From Candidatus Hepatobacter penaei (GTDB lineage: Bacteria; Pseudomonadota; Alphaproteobacteria; Holosporales; Hepatobacteraceae): a DNA stretch of 38,513 bases. This document shows, piece by piece, positions 24,728 to 32,492 of this stretch. The stretch is from the NCBI RefSeq assembly GCF_000742475.1, contig NZ_JQAJ01000005.1, positions 1-38,513 of the forward strand, read 5' to 3'. The position numbers and the translations under genes were made by a program. Below the pieces are notes generated by a model. It ran no database searches and had not been told where the DNA came from. It saw nothing but the letters and a program-made list of their open reading frames with translations. How positions within the stretch are numbered: position 1 is the first letter of the stretch; every line of letters starts with the position of its first letter.

Positions 24728-24770
24728 TCTCCTGCCAGGGTTCACCCCCTTACGGATTGCCTCCCTGGGT

Positions 24771-27065
24771 ATGTTTCCCTTGGTGTGTCTGCGTTTTTTT
24801 ACCCTTTTTTCATCCCCTTCCCCCTACAACCATTGTGAACACACAAAGAAGGTGAGCCCCATCTCACACGACACGTTTACCCTCAACGGCACACCGGTTT
24901 GCCTTAAAGGTCTGTCTTATCTGAAGGCGCATCCTCAGCTCACCCGAACACAACGTCTGATGGCGCTCAACATGTTTCATCATGGGGCCCAAACAGATGA
25001 CAGCGTGTTACCCACCCCTGGAGAGGTGTGGTCTTTTTTTCCAGATCAAGCACTGGCGCAAGCATCATGCCTCCCGTTTTGTTTGGCTGAAAAAAAAGCG
25101 CCCCCCAAAGCCAGCACCACAAAAAAAGCTGCAGAGACTGGTGCCCCCAAAGCTTCGTCACACGCATCAGCCAACCTCGGACAACCTTCTGCTCAAAAGC
25201 CGCCCCCTTATGTGCCGTTTTCTTTGTGTCGCACCCCTCACATACCGCTTTACGCCCTTTATGAACACAAGCACCCCGCTTCGTGGGGACACGAATTTAA
25301 CAGTTATCTTGAGGAAGGCGAAAAGCTTGGCAACCTGATGAAGGTGCACAACCCTTTTGACATGCCGCCCCTCAGTCATGAACCGTCGTCTGAGAGCTTT
25401 TTCCACACACTCATTGGCACCAGTGATGCGGTATCTATGTGGGGCGCTGTGGGCCTTTTGGCCTTGAGATGTTCAGTGACTGAGCTGAAAGCCGCCCTGT
25501 CAGGCACGCCGCTGTTGCTCAGGCGACCCTCAATCTTAGGGGTGCGCATTGAAGGCAACATGCCCTCTTATGCAGGTGCGCGTGACATTGTGCACAAGCT
25601 GATGGATCTTTTGTCTGATCTATACCTGCCACACAAAATCATTGAATTTTTTGGCCCCAATCTTCACACCCTTTCTCTCGAAATGCGCCAAGAGATCAGC
25701 GCGCTGGCCAGGTGGATGGATGCTGAAGCCGTGTTGTGGCCCATCAGCGAAGATACCTTACGCACCATCCAAGACAAACCGACCTTCAAGGCCTTGGCCG
25801 AAGAAACCGGTTTGTGGGAAGAAGCCGCCCAGACAACAGACGATTGGGCCTATGATGAGCGCCTTACCTTGTCTTTGTCCACCATCAATCCAGGCTATGC
25901 ACCGGTGCTGGCATCCCGGCCTGCGTTGATGACCAACACCCAAACGTGGCAACCGCCTTACACACCCCCCACAGCAGGGTTTCCTTCCTCTTCTCTGCCT
26001 ATCACCCAAGCGTCTGTTGTGCTGCCGTCTCATATCAAGATCGCTCATGACTCGATTCTGGCCCTCAGCTTATTGCTTGAAAAAATGGCAGCCAAAGAGC
26101 TTGTCTTTAAGGCCACCACCACGCTTTTTGTACACCCTGACTATCAAGAAGATTCTCCTTTGATGCAAAGGATAAAAAAAGATGTGCTCGCGCTGGATGG
26201 CAGTATTGAATTCAGCACGCTCCCCTTTGGCACACACGTGGTCACCACCGATGGGTCGCTCTTGTGGACATCTGAGATGTTTGCGTGCCTCTTTTCTGTC
26301 TTAGGCACCACCTATGACGACAGCGTGCCTGACCTTTCACCAAACGTCACGATCAAAGATGTGTGGCCTGAGGAGCTGGATATACAAAAACAGAGCGAGC
26401 AATTCCCAGCCTCCACGCCTGATGACGTGGTGATGCCCAAAACAAGATCCCGCCCTTTTTGGTGTGAGATGCCCACACGTCATAGCCTGGCCACCACGAT
26501 CCAAAAGGCCCATCCCTTGCCTATTTTTCGCAACCATGATCTTACGTTCTCTTTGCTTGCCCGGGGGCCTATGGGTGAGAAAGAGCCTGAACCGTTTGAG
26601 GCCTATCGTAACCACCCCTATTATCTGAAAAAAGCGATTCAAAAAGCCACCAAGAAATATGTGCCCAAAATCAGCGAGTCTTTCCTTGAAGGCGATGTGC
26701 CCCTGGTTATTTTTGGTGGCCATGCCTATGGACGCGCCGGAGATTGGGCGTGGTTGGATTGTGGGCTTTCTTTGCTCAATGTCCGGGCCGTGGTTGCCCA
26801 TAGTTTTGACCCCACGATTCACAGAGCCCTTTTGCATGCAGGCATCTTGCCTCTTCATTGGATGCCTCCGGCAGAAGGCAAAGATATTGTTCTTGACGGC
26901 AGCGAGCACATCACCATCACAGGTGTCCATACTGCGCATCAAGATAACCACACCGTGATGATGACGGTTCAAAAACGAGACACAACCCTTTTCGTGCCCC
27001 TCATGTTGCATCACATCCTTGGCTCTATGTTGCCGGACCACAAAAAAGAAGAAAAAGCCAGTTGA
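24771..27065 (+). CDS. Aconitase-like protein lacking Fe-S and catalytic residues
   Basis: The 764-residue product aligns in order with aconitase A: residues 213-250 (TLIGTSDAVSMWG against TLVGTDSHTTM), 290-330 (IEFFGPNLHTLSL against VEFFGxGLxxLSL), 360-373 (LSLSTINP), 523-538 (IKDVWPEELDI) and the swivel domain at 643-697 (AYGRAGDW against YGTGSSRDW, then VRAVVAHSFD and GILPLHW). The positions of the three Fe-S cysteines lack Cys: SCTNTSNP corresponds to about 420-430 and GCTTCIGNSG to about 485-498. The DSH and SSR catalytic residues are also changed. The frame is intact. ATG 24771 has no clear ribosome binding site; GTG 24852 is an alternative. Aconitase activity is unlikely. Confidence 0.82.
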   Translation: MFPLVCLRFFTLFSSPSPYNHCEHTKKVSPISHDTFTLNGTPVCLKGLSYLKAHPQLTRTQRLMALNMFHHGAQTDDSVLPTPGEVWSFFPDQALAQASCLPFCLAEKKAPPKASTTKKAAETGAPKASSHASANLGQPSAQKPPPYVPFSLCRTPHIPLYALYEHKHPASWGHEFNSYLEEGEKLGNLMKVHNPFDMPPLSHEPSSESFFHTLIGTSDAVSMWGAVGLLALRCSVTELKAALSGTPLLLRRPSILGVRIEGNMPSYAGARDIVHKLMDLLSDLYLPHKIIEFFGPNLHTLSLEMRQEISALARWMDAEAVLWPISEDTLRTIQDKPTFKALAEETGLWEEAAQTTDDWAYDERLTLSLSTINPGYAPVLASRPALMTNTQTWQPPYTPPTAGFPSSSLPITQASVVLPSHIKIAHDSILALSLLLEKMAAKELVFKATTTLFVHPDYQEDSPLMQRIKKDVLALDGSIEFSTLPFGTHVVTTDGSLLWTSEMFACLFSVLGTTYDDSVPDLSPNVTIKDVWPEELDIQKQSEQFPASTPDDVVMPKTRSRPFWCEMPTRHSLATTIQKAHPLPIFRNHDLTFSLLARGPMGEKEPEPFEAYRNHPYYLKKAIQKATKKYVPKISESFLEGDVPLVIFGGHAYGRAGDWAWLDCGLSLLNVRAVVAHSFDPTIHRALLHAGILPLHWMPPAEGKDIVLDGSEHITITGVHTAHQDNHTVMMTVQKRDTTLFVPLMLHHILGSMLPDHKKEEKAS

Positions 27066-27089
27066 CAGCACAAATATTGTCACAGGTTC

Positions 27090-27119
27090 TTGACAGAAGG
27101 TGAGCCAACGCCTTAGTAT
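27090..27119 (+). promoter_or_regulatory. Promoter of the initiator tRNA gene
   Basis: TTGACA (27090-27095) is followed by TAGTAT (27114-27119) at 18 bp, or TTAGTA (27113-27118) at 17 bp. The tRNA gene begins 12 bp after the -10, so the transcript would have a very short leader. The consensus -35 fits a strongly expressed stable RNA. Confidence 0.65.
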
Positions 27120-27130
27120 CCCCAGTATGA

Positions 27131-27204
<74 letters not shown>

Positions 27205-27453
27205 CCGTTTTTGGCTTGCGTTATCTGCCTTCCTTTCCCTGCTCTCATCTTTTTCTGCCTGTCCTGCACGCACGATCAGGGTGCGCCCTGTGGTCACAGA
27301 CCTATTTTCTCCAACGCATCGCTTTTTTGTTGGGAATGTGCACGCTTCTTTCCTCAGCAGGGTTTTTTATGTTTTTTTAAGGCAAAAAATTCACGCATTC
27401 TTCAAAAAATAGGGGCACACTAGAATTGTCTATATTAAACAAGGAAGCTGGCC

Positions 27454-27837
27454 ATGATTGGGGTATTCGTGATCTTTTTTCTAGGTTTTATCAGCCAAGC
27501 CGAGGGAGTAATGTCTCATTCAGCCCAAACAAAACGCATGGCGTGTGTGCTGGTCAAACACAGTACACAAATCATGAACCAGGGGGAAAAAGTACTTCAG
27601 CTGTCCCCAGCCATGAAAAAAAAGGCCAAAACCCTGGCGCGCAAGATTCTTGACGAGCAAAAGTCTTTGCACAAGGTCGTGAAAGAAGCCTTGCATCATT
27701 CACCTGAAGATATCTATGTCTTGCGCCTCTTGTGCGCGCAAAAAAACACCTTCACAAAACCGCGCATCAAACCCGTCACCCCTCAAGAAACCTGGATGCC
27801 CCAAGAGCGCCAAAAAGGACGTGGGCGCCGCCCATAA
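27454..27837 (+). CDS. Small exported hypothetical protein
   Basis: The 127-residue product begins with a hydrophobic leader (residues 1-18, ending QAEG), followed by a basic, helical domain (about 50-85, rich in Lys) and a Pro/Arg/Lys-rich tail. GGAAG lies about 8 bp before ATG 27454. The 250 bp between the tRNA gene and this start are AT-rich with homopolymer tracts, and a possible -10 TATATT lies just upstream. I do not recognise the family. It converges on nrdB with 129 bp between them. Confidence 0.6.
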   Translation: MIGVFVIFFLGFISQAEGVMSHSAQTKRMACVLVKHSTQIMNQGEKVLQLSPAMKKKAKTLARKILDEQKSLHKVVKEALHHSPEDIYVLRLLCAQKNTFTKPRIKPVTPQETWMPQERQKGRGRRP

Positions 27838-27966
27838 CACGCCGCGCCTCTCAGAAAGGCTACCGACAACATCAGAAAACGAAGAAGAAGCCCCCAAGCT
27901 GCGCCTGAGGTTTTCTTACGCCTTTGAAAACGCGGCCAACACACCACGAAGGTTACTCAGAAATAT

Positions 27967-29073
27967 CTAAGCCGCGCCTGATGCTTTCTTGGCCCTATTT
28001 TCTTCCTTGAAATGCTCAAAAGCCTCTTCCCATGTGCCACGTGTGGCGGCCTTTGAATATTCGGTCGCCCTATTTTCAAAAAAGTTGGTAAACTCAATCG
28101 CACTGGTCATTTCTTCCATCCAGGGCAACGGATCTTCCTGAATATCATAAAGTGGATCAGCGCCGAGCTGCCCTAACCGGCGATTAGCAATATAGCGGAT
28201 ATAGCGCTTTGTGTCCTCAGCGGTCAAGCCTTCAATGGGCCCCATTTCAAAGGCAAGATCAATGAAGACGTCTTCAAGGCTGACCACCTTATCGCACACC
28301 ATGTGAATTTTCTTGTGCAAGGCATCGGTCCACAAAAAGGGGTGCTCGGCAATCAACGTGCGAAATAGATGGGTCATGGAATGGATATGAAGGGTTTCAT
28401 CCCGAATCGACCAAGACACAATCTGCCCCATGCCCTTCATTTTGTTAAAGCGTGGAAAGTTCATCAGCATCACAAACGACGCAAACAGCTGAATGCCCTC
28501 ACCAAACCCTGAAAACATGGCCAAGCTCATGGCAATATCTTGCAAAGATTCGCCACCAAACTCTTGCATATAATCCCACTTGTCACTCATAGCTTTATAT
28601 TTGAGGAATGCTTGATATTCAATTTCAGGGATACCCAACGTTTCCAGCAAATAGGCATACCCTTGAATATGAATGGTCTCAATATTAGAAAACGCTGACA
28701 TCATCATGCGAATTTCCACGGGATGGAAAATCCGCCCATAATATTGCATATAGCAATTGTTGACCCCAATATCCATTTGCGTGAAAAAACGAAAAATCTG
28801 GGTCAGCAGGTTTTTCTCTGAGGGCAACAGGTTTTTGTTCCAATCCTTCACATCATCGGCCATAGGCACCTCATCGGGAAGCCAGTGAAGGCGCTGTTGT
28901 GTTTGCCAGGCCTCAAAGGCCCACGGGTAACGAAAAGGTTTATAAATGGGGTTAGGTTTAAACAGAGGAGACACCATCTCCACCGGGCATTCTGAAGGAA
29001 TATCATCCGCAGACAGCCCCTTTATGCGCGCTTCGTCAGCGCCGTCCCGGTCGTGGTTAAGAGATTGATTCAT
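27967..29073 (-). CDS. nrdB: Ribonucleoside-diphosphate reductase beta subunit (class Ia)
   Basis: NrdB holds the diiron-tyrosyl radical cofactor used by NrdA to reduce ribonucleotides. From ATG 29073 (GAGGGGAG at 8-bp spacing) the product has 368 residues. The diiron ligands are recognisable as D101, E132, H135, E192, E226 and H229, and Y139 sits where the radical tyrosine is expected. A TTG at 29091 would add six residues but lies in the ribosome binding site. nrdA is not in the window. The 236-bp gap to tRNA-Cys contains no further gene. Confidence 0.94.
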   Translation of the reverse strand: MNQSLNHDRDGADEARIKGLSADDIPSECPVEMVSPLFKPNPIYKPFRYPWAFEAWQTQQRLHWLPDEVPMADDVKDWNKNLLPSEKNLLTQIFRFFTQMDIGVNNCYMQYYGRIFHPVEIRMMMSAFSNIETIHIQGYAYLLETLGIPEIEYQAFLKYKAMSDKWDYMQEFGGESLQDIAMSLAMFSGFGEGIQLFASFVMLMNFPRFNKMKGMGQIVSWSIRDETLHIHSMTHLFRTLIAEHPFLWTDALHKKIHMVCDKVVSLEDVFIDLAFEMGPIEGLTAEDTKRYIRYIANRRLGQLGADPLYDIQEDPLPWMEEMTSAIEFTNFFENRATEYSKAATRGTWEEAFEHFKEENRAKKASGAA

Positions 29074-29309
29074 GGCGTTTTCTCCCCTCAAAAAGTCTCT
29101 CTCACTTTAAAACGATGCCACAAGAATCGCCACCTTTTCTTGCAAACTTTTTTTAACCCACTGAAATACAGGCAGAGAAAACAACAAGGGCACCCTGCTC
29201 TCCCTATCTGTCGCACAACACACTGTTTTTACACGCATATTTGCCAAAAAAAACAACCCCATGCTTTTTTTGAATACACGTTAAGAGAAGGCAGCAGACG
29301 CGTGCTTTG

Positions 29310-29383
29310 TGGAGGCCGGAGTCGGAATCGAACCGACATACAAGGATTTGCAGTCCTCTGCATCACCACTCTGCCATCCGGCC
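29310..29383 (-). tRNA. tRNA-Cys (GCA)
   Basis: On the minus strand the 74-nt gene begins GGCCGGATGGC, has anticodon loop CTGCAAA with anticodon GCA, T arm GTCGG/CCGAC and acceptor TCCGGCC followed by discriminator T and an encoded CCA end. U73 (T in DNA) is the expected identity element for tRNA-Cys. Its promoter is at 29404-29432. It lies upstream of nrdB on the same strand. Confidence 0.95.
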
Positions 29384-29403
29384 CCTTGTGCATGCACCCT
29401 GTC

Positions 29404-29432
29404 ATTGTGAGCAAGGGGGGCAGCTGCGTCAA
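29404..29432 (-). promoter_or_regulatory. Promoter of tRNA-Cys
   Basis: On the minus strand TTGACG (29432-29427) is followed by exactly 17 bp and CACAAT (29409-29404). The tRNA starts 21 bp after the -10. The spacer is rich in C. The remainder of the gap up to priA (to 29587) shows no other feature. Confidence 0.55.
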
Positions 29433-29587
29433 GAGATCTTATAGTTGAATGGCCATCAAGCCATCTTTTCAACCTCTTCATGCGACTCCTTGATACCCCT
29501 CTCTTGCAAGAAGACATGGAAAATCTTGGCCACGTGGGATCATTCATCGTACCATCGTTTCAATGATCCACACCTGACGGCTGACGT

Positions 29588-31555
29588 TTGCGCTATTCTG
29601 TTCTTCCCGCTACCTTAGGTCTTCACACGGCGTTTACCTATCAATCTGACACGCCCCTGGTTAAAGGGCAGGTGGTGCGCGTGCCACTGGGGAAGCGGTC
29701 TCTTTGGGGGCTGGTGACGCACGAAACCCCCCCGCCGTTGCCATCCCATAAAGCCCTCAAATCCATCACGGGCATTTCTCCTTTGGTGTTATCACCCACC
29801 ATGTGTGCGTTTTTAGAAAAAGTGGCAGCCTATACGTTGTCTCCCCCCAGCTCCATCCTGAACATGGCCTTGCCCTCTAAAGAGGTTCTTGACACGTATG
29901 GAGAAGAAAAACCCACACCCCCTACGCCAGATCCAGAAAGGGTCACAGAAACCATCACCCTAACCTCAGCTCAAACGCTGGCTTTTGAGAAACTTCAGCA
30001 AGCCTATGACGCACAACTTAAACCGGTACTTTTCCAAGGCGTCACAGGGTCGGGGAAAACAGAAATTTACCTCCAGTGGCTGCAAACGTGTATTGAGAAG
30101 GGGGGACAAGCGTTGGTATTGTTGCCTGAAATTGCCCTAACCCCCCAATGGCAAGACAAATGCTATCGGCGGTTTGGGTTTATGCCCACACTGTGGCACT
30201 CATCACGCACCCCCACACAGCGGCGCCAAGCTTTTACAGACATCATCACAGGGCGCGCCCGCATTGTGGTGGGCACACGCTCTGCGCTCTTTTTACCCTA
30301 TCCTGCGCTCAAAGCCATGGTGGTGGATGAAGAGCACGATCTCACCTTTAAGCAAGAAACGGCGCCGCTCTATCATGGACGAGACATGGCCGTGCTGCGC
30401 GCGCACTTAGAGGCTGTTCCCGTGTTGCTTACCAGTGCCACGCCTTCTCTTGAAAGCCTTCACAACGCCCAACAGGGTAAATACCATCACGTGCAACTGA
30501 CGGCGCGGTTCGAAAGTGAGATGCCTCACTTTCACGTTCTGCGCAAACCCCGTCAACACATATTGGCGCCAGAGATTTGTGATAAACTGTTGGAAACCCT
30601 GCATCAAGGGGGGCAAAGCCTTCTTTTTCTCAACAGGCGAGGCTATACCCCTTTTGTCTTTTGTCAAACATGTCACACAGCCCTTGACTGCCCTTCCTGC
30701 GCTGTGGGCGTGACATATCACAAAAAAACAGATGCCCTGATGTGTCACGTGTGTGGGTTAAGATCACAGAAAATATGCAGCCATTGCGGCGAAGAAACCA
30801 AACTCACCTTTTCGGGCCTCGGCGTGGAAAAGCTTGAAGAAGCTTTACGCGACCTTCTCCCCAAAGCGCGCATCGCCATTATGAGCAGCGACGGCATGAC
30901 GCCCAACAAAATGAAAAAGATGATTGCCGACCTTGAAAACCACGCTGTGGACATTGTGGTGGGCACACAGATGGTAGCCAAAGGCCACCATTTTCCCAAC
31001 CTAGCTTTTGTGGGGATTTTAGACATTGATGGGGCCCTTCATCACTTTGACTTTCGATCTCATGAGCACCTGGTGCAGCTGCTCACACAGGTAGGCGGCA
31101 GAGCCGGTCGGGGAGATTTTGCCGGCGATGTGTGGATTCAAACGCGAGAGCCCGACCACCCCATGATTCAATCGCTGCTGCACAAAGACCCTGACGCGTT
31201 GAGCGCGCACCTTCTTCACACACGTCAACAGCAGCACCTACCCCCTTTTGGGAAAATGGCCGCCGTGATTATTTCAGGCCCCCATGAAAAACAAACAAGA
31301 GATTATGCGCACAGTCTCGCCACCCACATCGACGAAGCCAAGGCGTTCGCCCGTCAACAGCGACCCCACGCCCTTGAGGTCTTAGGGCCGATCCCTGCCC
31401 CCATCCCCTTTGCCCACAAACGATTCCGCTGGCGATTTTTGGTGAGAGACCCGCAAGGCCCTCTTCAACCCTTTTTAAGGCGATGGCTGGGTTACACACA
31501 CCCACCCTTTTCAATCCGATGCCAAATTGATATAGATCCTTATGACTTTATGTAA
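29588..31555 (+). CDS. priA: Primosomal protein N' (replication restart helicase PriA)
   Basis: PriA recognises stalled forks and reloads the replisome. The 655-residue protein (E. coli 732) has an N-terminal DNA-binding domain, a Walker A GVTGSGKT at 151-158, the DEEH box near residue 240, and the family zinc-binding region with paired CxxC motifs (CQTC, CPSC, CHVC, CSHC, about 355-402). A TAG/TGA-type stop lies directly upstream in frame, and the next ATG is near residue 93, so TTG 29588 must be the start or very near it. The ribosome binding site is weak. fdxA follows after 15 bp. Confidence 0.94.
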   Translation: MRYSVLPATLGLHTAFTYQSDTPLVKGQVVRVPLGKRSLWGLVTHETPPPLPSHKALKSITGISPLVLSPTMCAFLEKVAAYTLSPPSSILNMALPSKEVLDTYGEEKPTPPTPDPERVTETITLTSAQTLAFEKLQQAYDAQLKPVLFQGVTGSGKTEIYLQWLQTCIEKGGQALVLLPEIALTPQWQDKCYRRFGFMPTLWHSSRTPTQRRQAFTDIITGRARIVVGTRSALFLPYPALKAMVVDEEHDLTFKQETAPLYHGRDMAVLRAHLEAVPVLLTSATPSLESLHNAQQGKYHHVQLTARFESEMPHFHVLRKPRQHILAPEICDKLLETLHQGGQSLLFLNRRGYTPFVFCQTCHTALDCPSCAVGVTYHKKTDALMCHVCGLRSQKICSHCGEETKLTFSGLGVEKLEEALRDLLPKARIAIMSSDGMTPNKMKKMIADLENHAVDIVVGTQMVAKGHHFPNLAFVGILDIDGALHHFDFRSHEHLVQLLTQVGGRAGRGDFAGDVWIQTREPDHPMIQSLLHKDPDALSAHLLHTRQQQHLPPFGKMAAVIISGPHEKQTRDYAHSLATHIDEAKAFARQQRPHALEVLGPIPAPIPFAHKRFRWRFLVRDPQGPLQPFLRRWLGYTHPPFSIRCQIDIDPYDFM

Positions 31556-31570
31556 CCCCAAGAGCTGCCT

Positions 31571-31915
31571 ATGACCCACGTAGTGACCGATGCCTGCATT
31601 AACTGCAAATATACAGAGTGCGTTGTGGTCTGTCCTGTGAATTGTTTTAAGGAAGGGCCCAACATGCTGGTGATTGATCCCGATGTGTGCATTGACTGCG
31701 GAGTGTGTGTGCCGGAATGTCCCGCCAAGGCCATCAAACCCGACACTGAGACAGGATGCGCAAAATGGGTGACCTTAAACCGCGAACTTGCCAAAACATG
31801 GCCCACCATTCAAGATCCTAAAGCCCCACCGCCTGATGCTGATTTATGGAAACAGCGTACCGACAAACTTCAATATTTGCACAAAAAACCTCCTTCCTCA
31901 CATAAAAAACATTAA
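31571..31915 (+). CDS. fdxA: 7Fe ferredoxin FdxA
   Basis: The 114-residue protein matches alphaproteobacterial FdxA (ferredoxin II), which carries a [3Fe-4S] and a [4Fe-4S] cluster. The cluster cysteines are in the N-terminal pattern [18 protein letters not shown] (C9 to C25) and in [12 protein letters not shown] (about residues 40-51). A C-terminal extension contains the typical Trp-rich segment. It follows priA by 15 bp and probably shares its transcript. Confidence 0.94.
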   Translation: MTHVVTDACINCKYTECVVVCPVNCFKEGPNMLVIDPDVCIDCGVCVPECPAKAIKPDTETGCAKWVTLNRELAKTWPTIQDPKAPPPDADLWKQRTDKLQYLHKKPPSSHKKH

Positions 31916-31954
31916 TAAAACAGCACCATAGCCAAAAGCTATTCGCTTAGGCCT

Positions 31955-31973
31955 ATAAAATACGCAATTTTAT
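31955..31973. repeat. 7-bp inverted repeat upstream of the acidic exported protein
   Basis: ATAAAAT, ACGCA, ATTTTAT form a perfect inverted repeat 33 bp before the next start codon. A second near-palindrome, AGAGAATTAATCCTCT, follows at 31978-31993. The first may include a -10 (TATAAA at 31954-31959), though no -35 matches it. They may be regulator sites or an AT-rich end for the fdxA transcript. Confidence 0.35.
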
Positions 31974-32005
31974 TAAAAGAGAATTAATCCTCTATCAGGG
32001 ATATT

Positions 32006-32377
32006 ATGCGATATGCGTCTTGCCTTGCGTGGCTCATGCTTATGCCATGTTCATGTCTTTGTGGTCCCAAAAAACGTGTCGATCTTGACGCTTCACCACC
32101 GTTATCAGTGACGCCCCCCTCATCTTACAAAGCAGACAGCCCTTTGATTGACGAAGAGGACATAGAAGACATTTTATCCAAAGCCATGGAGAATTTGGGG
32201 CTTCATCCTTCTGAAAGCACAGACCATCAGTTTACGCTCTTAGAAGAAGATCAAGACACAGAGCCTCACAAGCCCACAGAGTCTTTTACAAAAGAAAGCA
32301 CAGAAGATAATTGCGAGCCAGGCAGGCCCACCAAAAAAGCACGCCGGGACGTAGACTCAGCCTTGTGTCCCTCATGA
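32006..32377 (+). CDS. Small acidic exported protein with basic C-terminal patch
   Basis: The 123-residue product has a short hydrophobic, Cys-rich leader (about residues 1-20). It could be a signal peptide or, less clearly, a lipoprotein signal (LMPC). The mature part is Asp/Glu/Ser/Thr-rich and probably disordered, with a basic stretch PTKKARRD near residues 107-114. AGGGA lies about 7 bp before ATG 32006. I do not recognise the family. The composition resembles that of the exported orphans at 22190 and 23128, but no TGAC-N5-GTCA site precedes it. Confidence 0.6.
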   Translation: MRYASCLAWLMLMPCSCLCGPKKRVDLDASPPLSVTPPSSYKADSPLIDEEDIEDILSKAMENLGLHPSESTDHQFTLLEEDQDTEPHKPTESFTKESTEDNCEPGRPTKKARRDVDSALCPS

Positions 32378-32492
32378 ATCCCTAACCTTGACCGTTTGTT
32401 GCAAGGTCTAGAGGAGCCTTGCGCTCTCTCTTTCATGACACATAAGCACAAAACTATGCTCACTTATAGGAAGGTTAGAGAACCAGATGTGA

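Noticed and set aside
27716-27970. Plus-strand ORF overlapping the end of the exported protein gene
   Set aside because: It overlaps 120 bp of a better ORF in another frame and has no start signal.
29281-29547. Minus-strand ORF reading through tRNA-Cys
   Set aside because: It translates the tRNA gene and its promoter; a typical spurious call.
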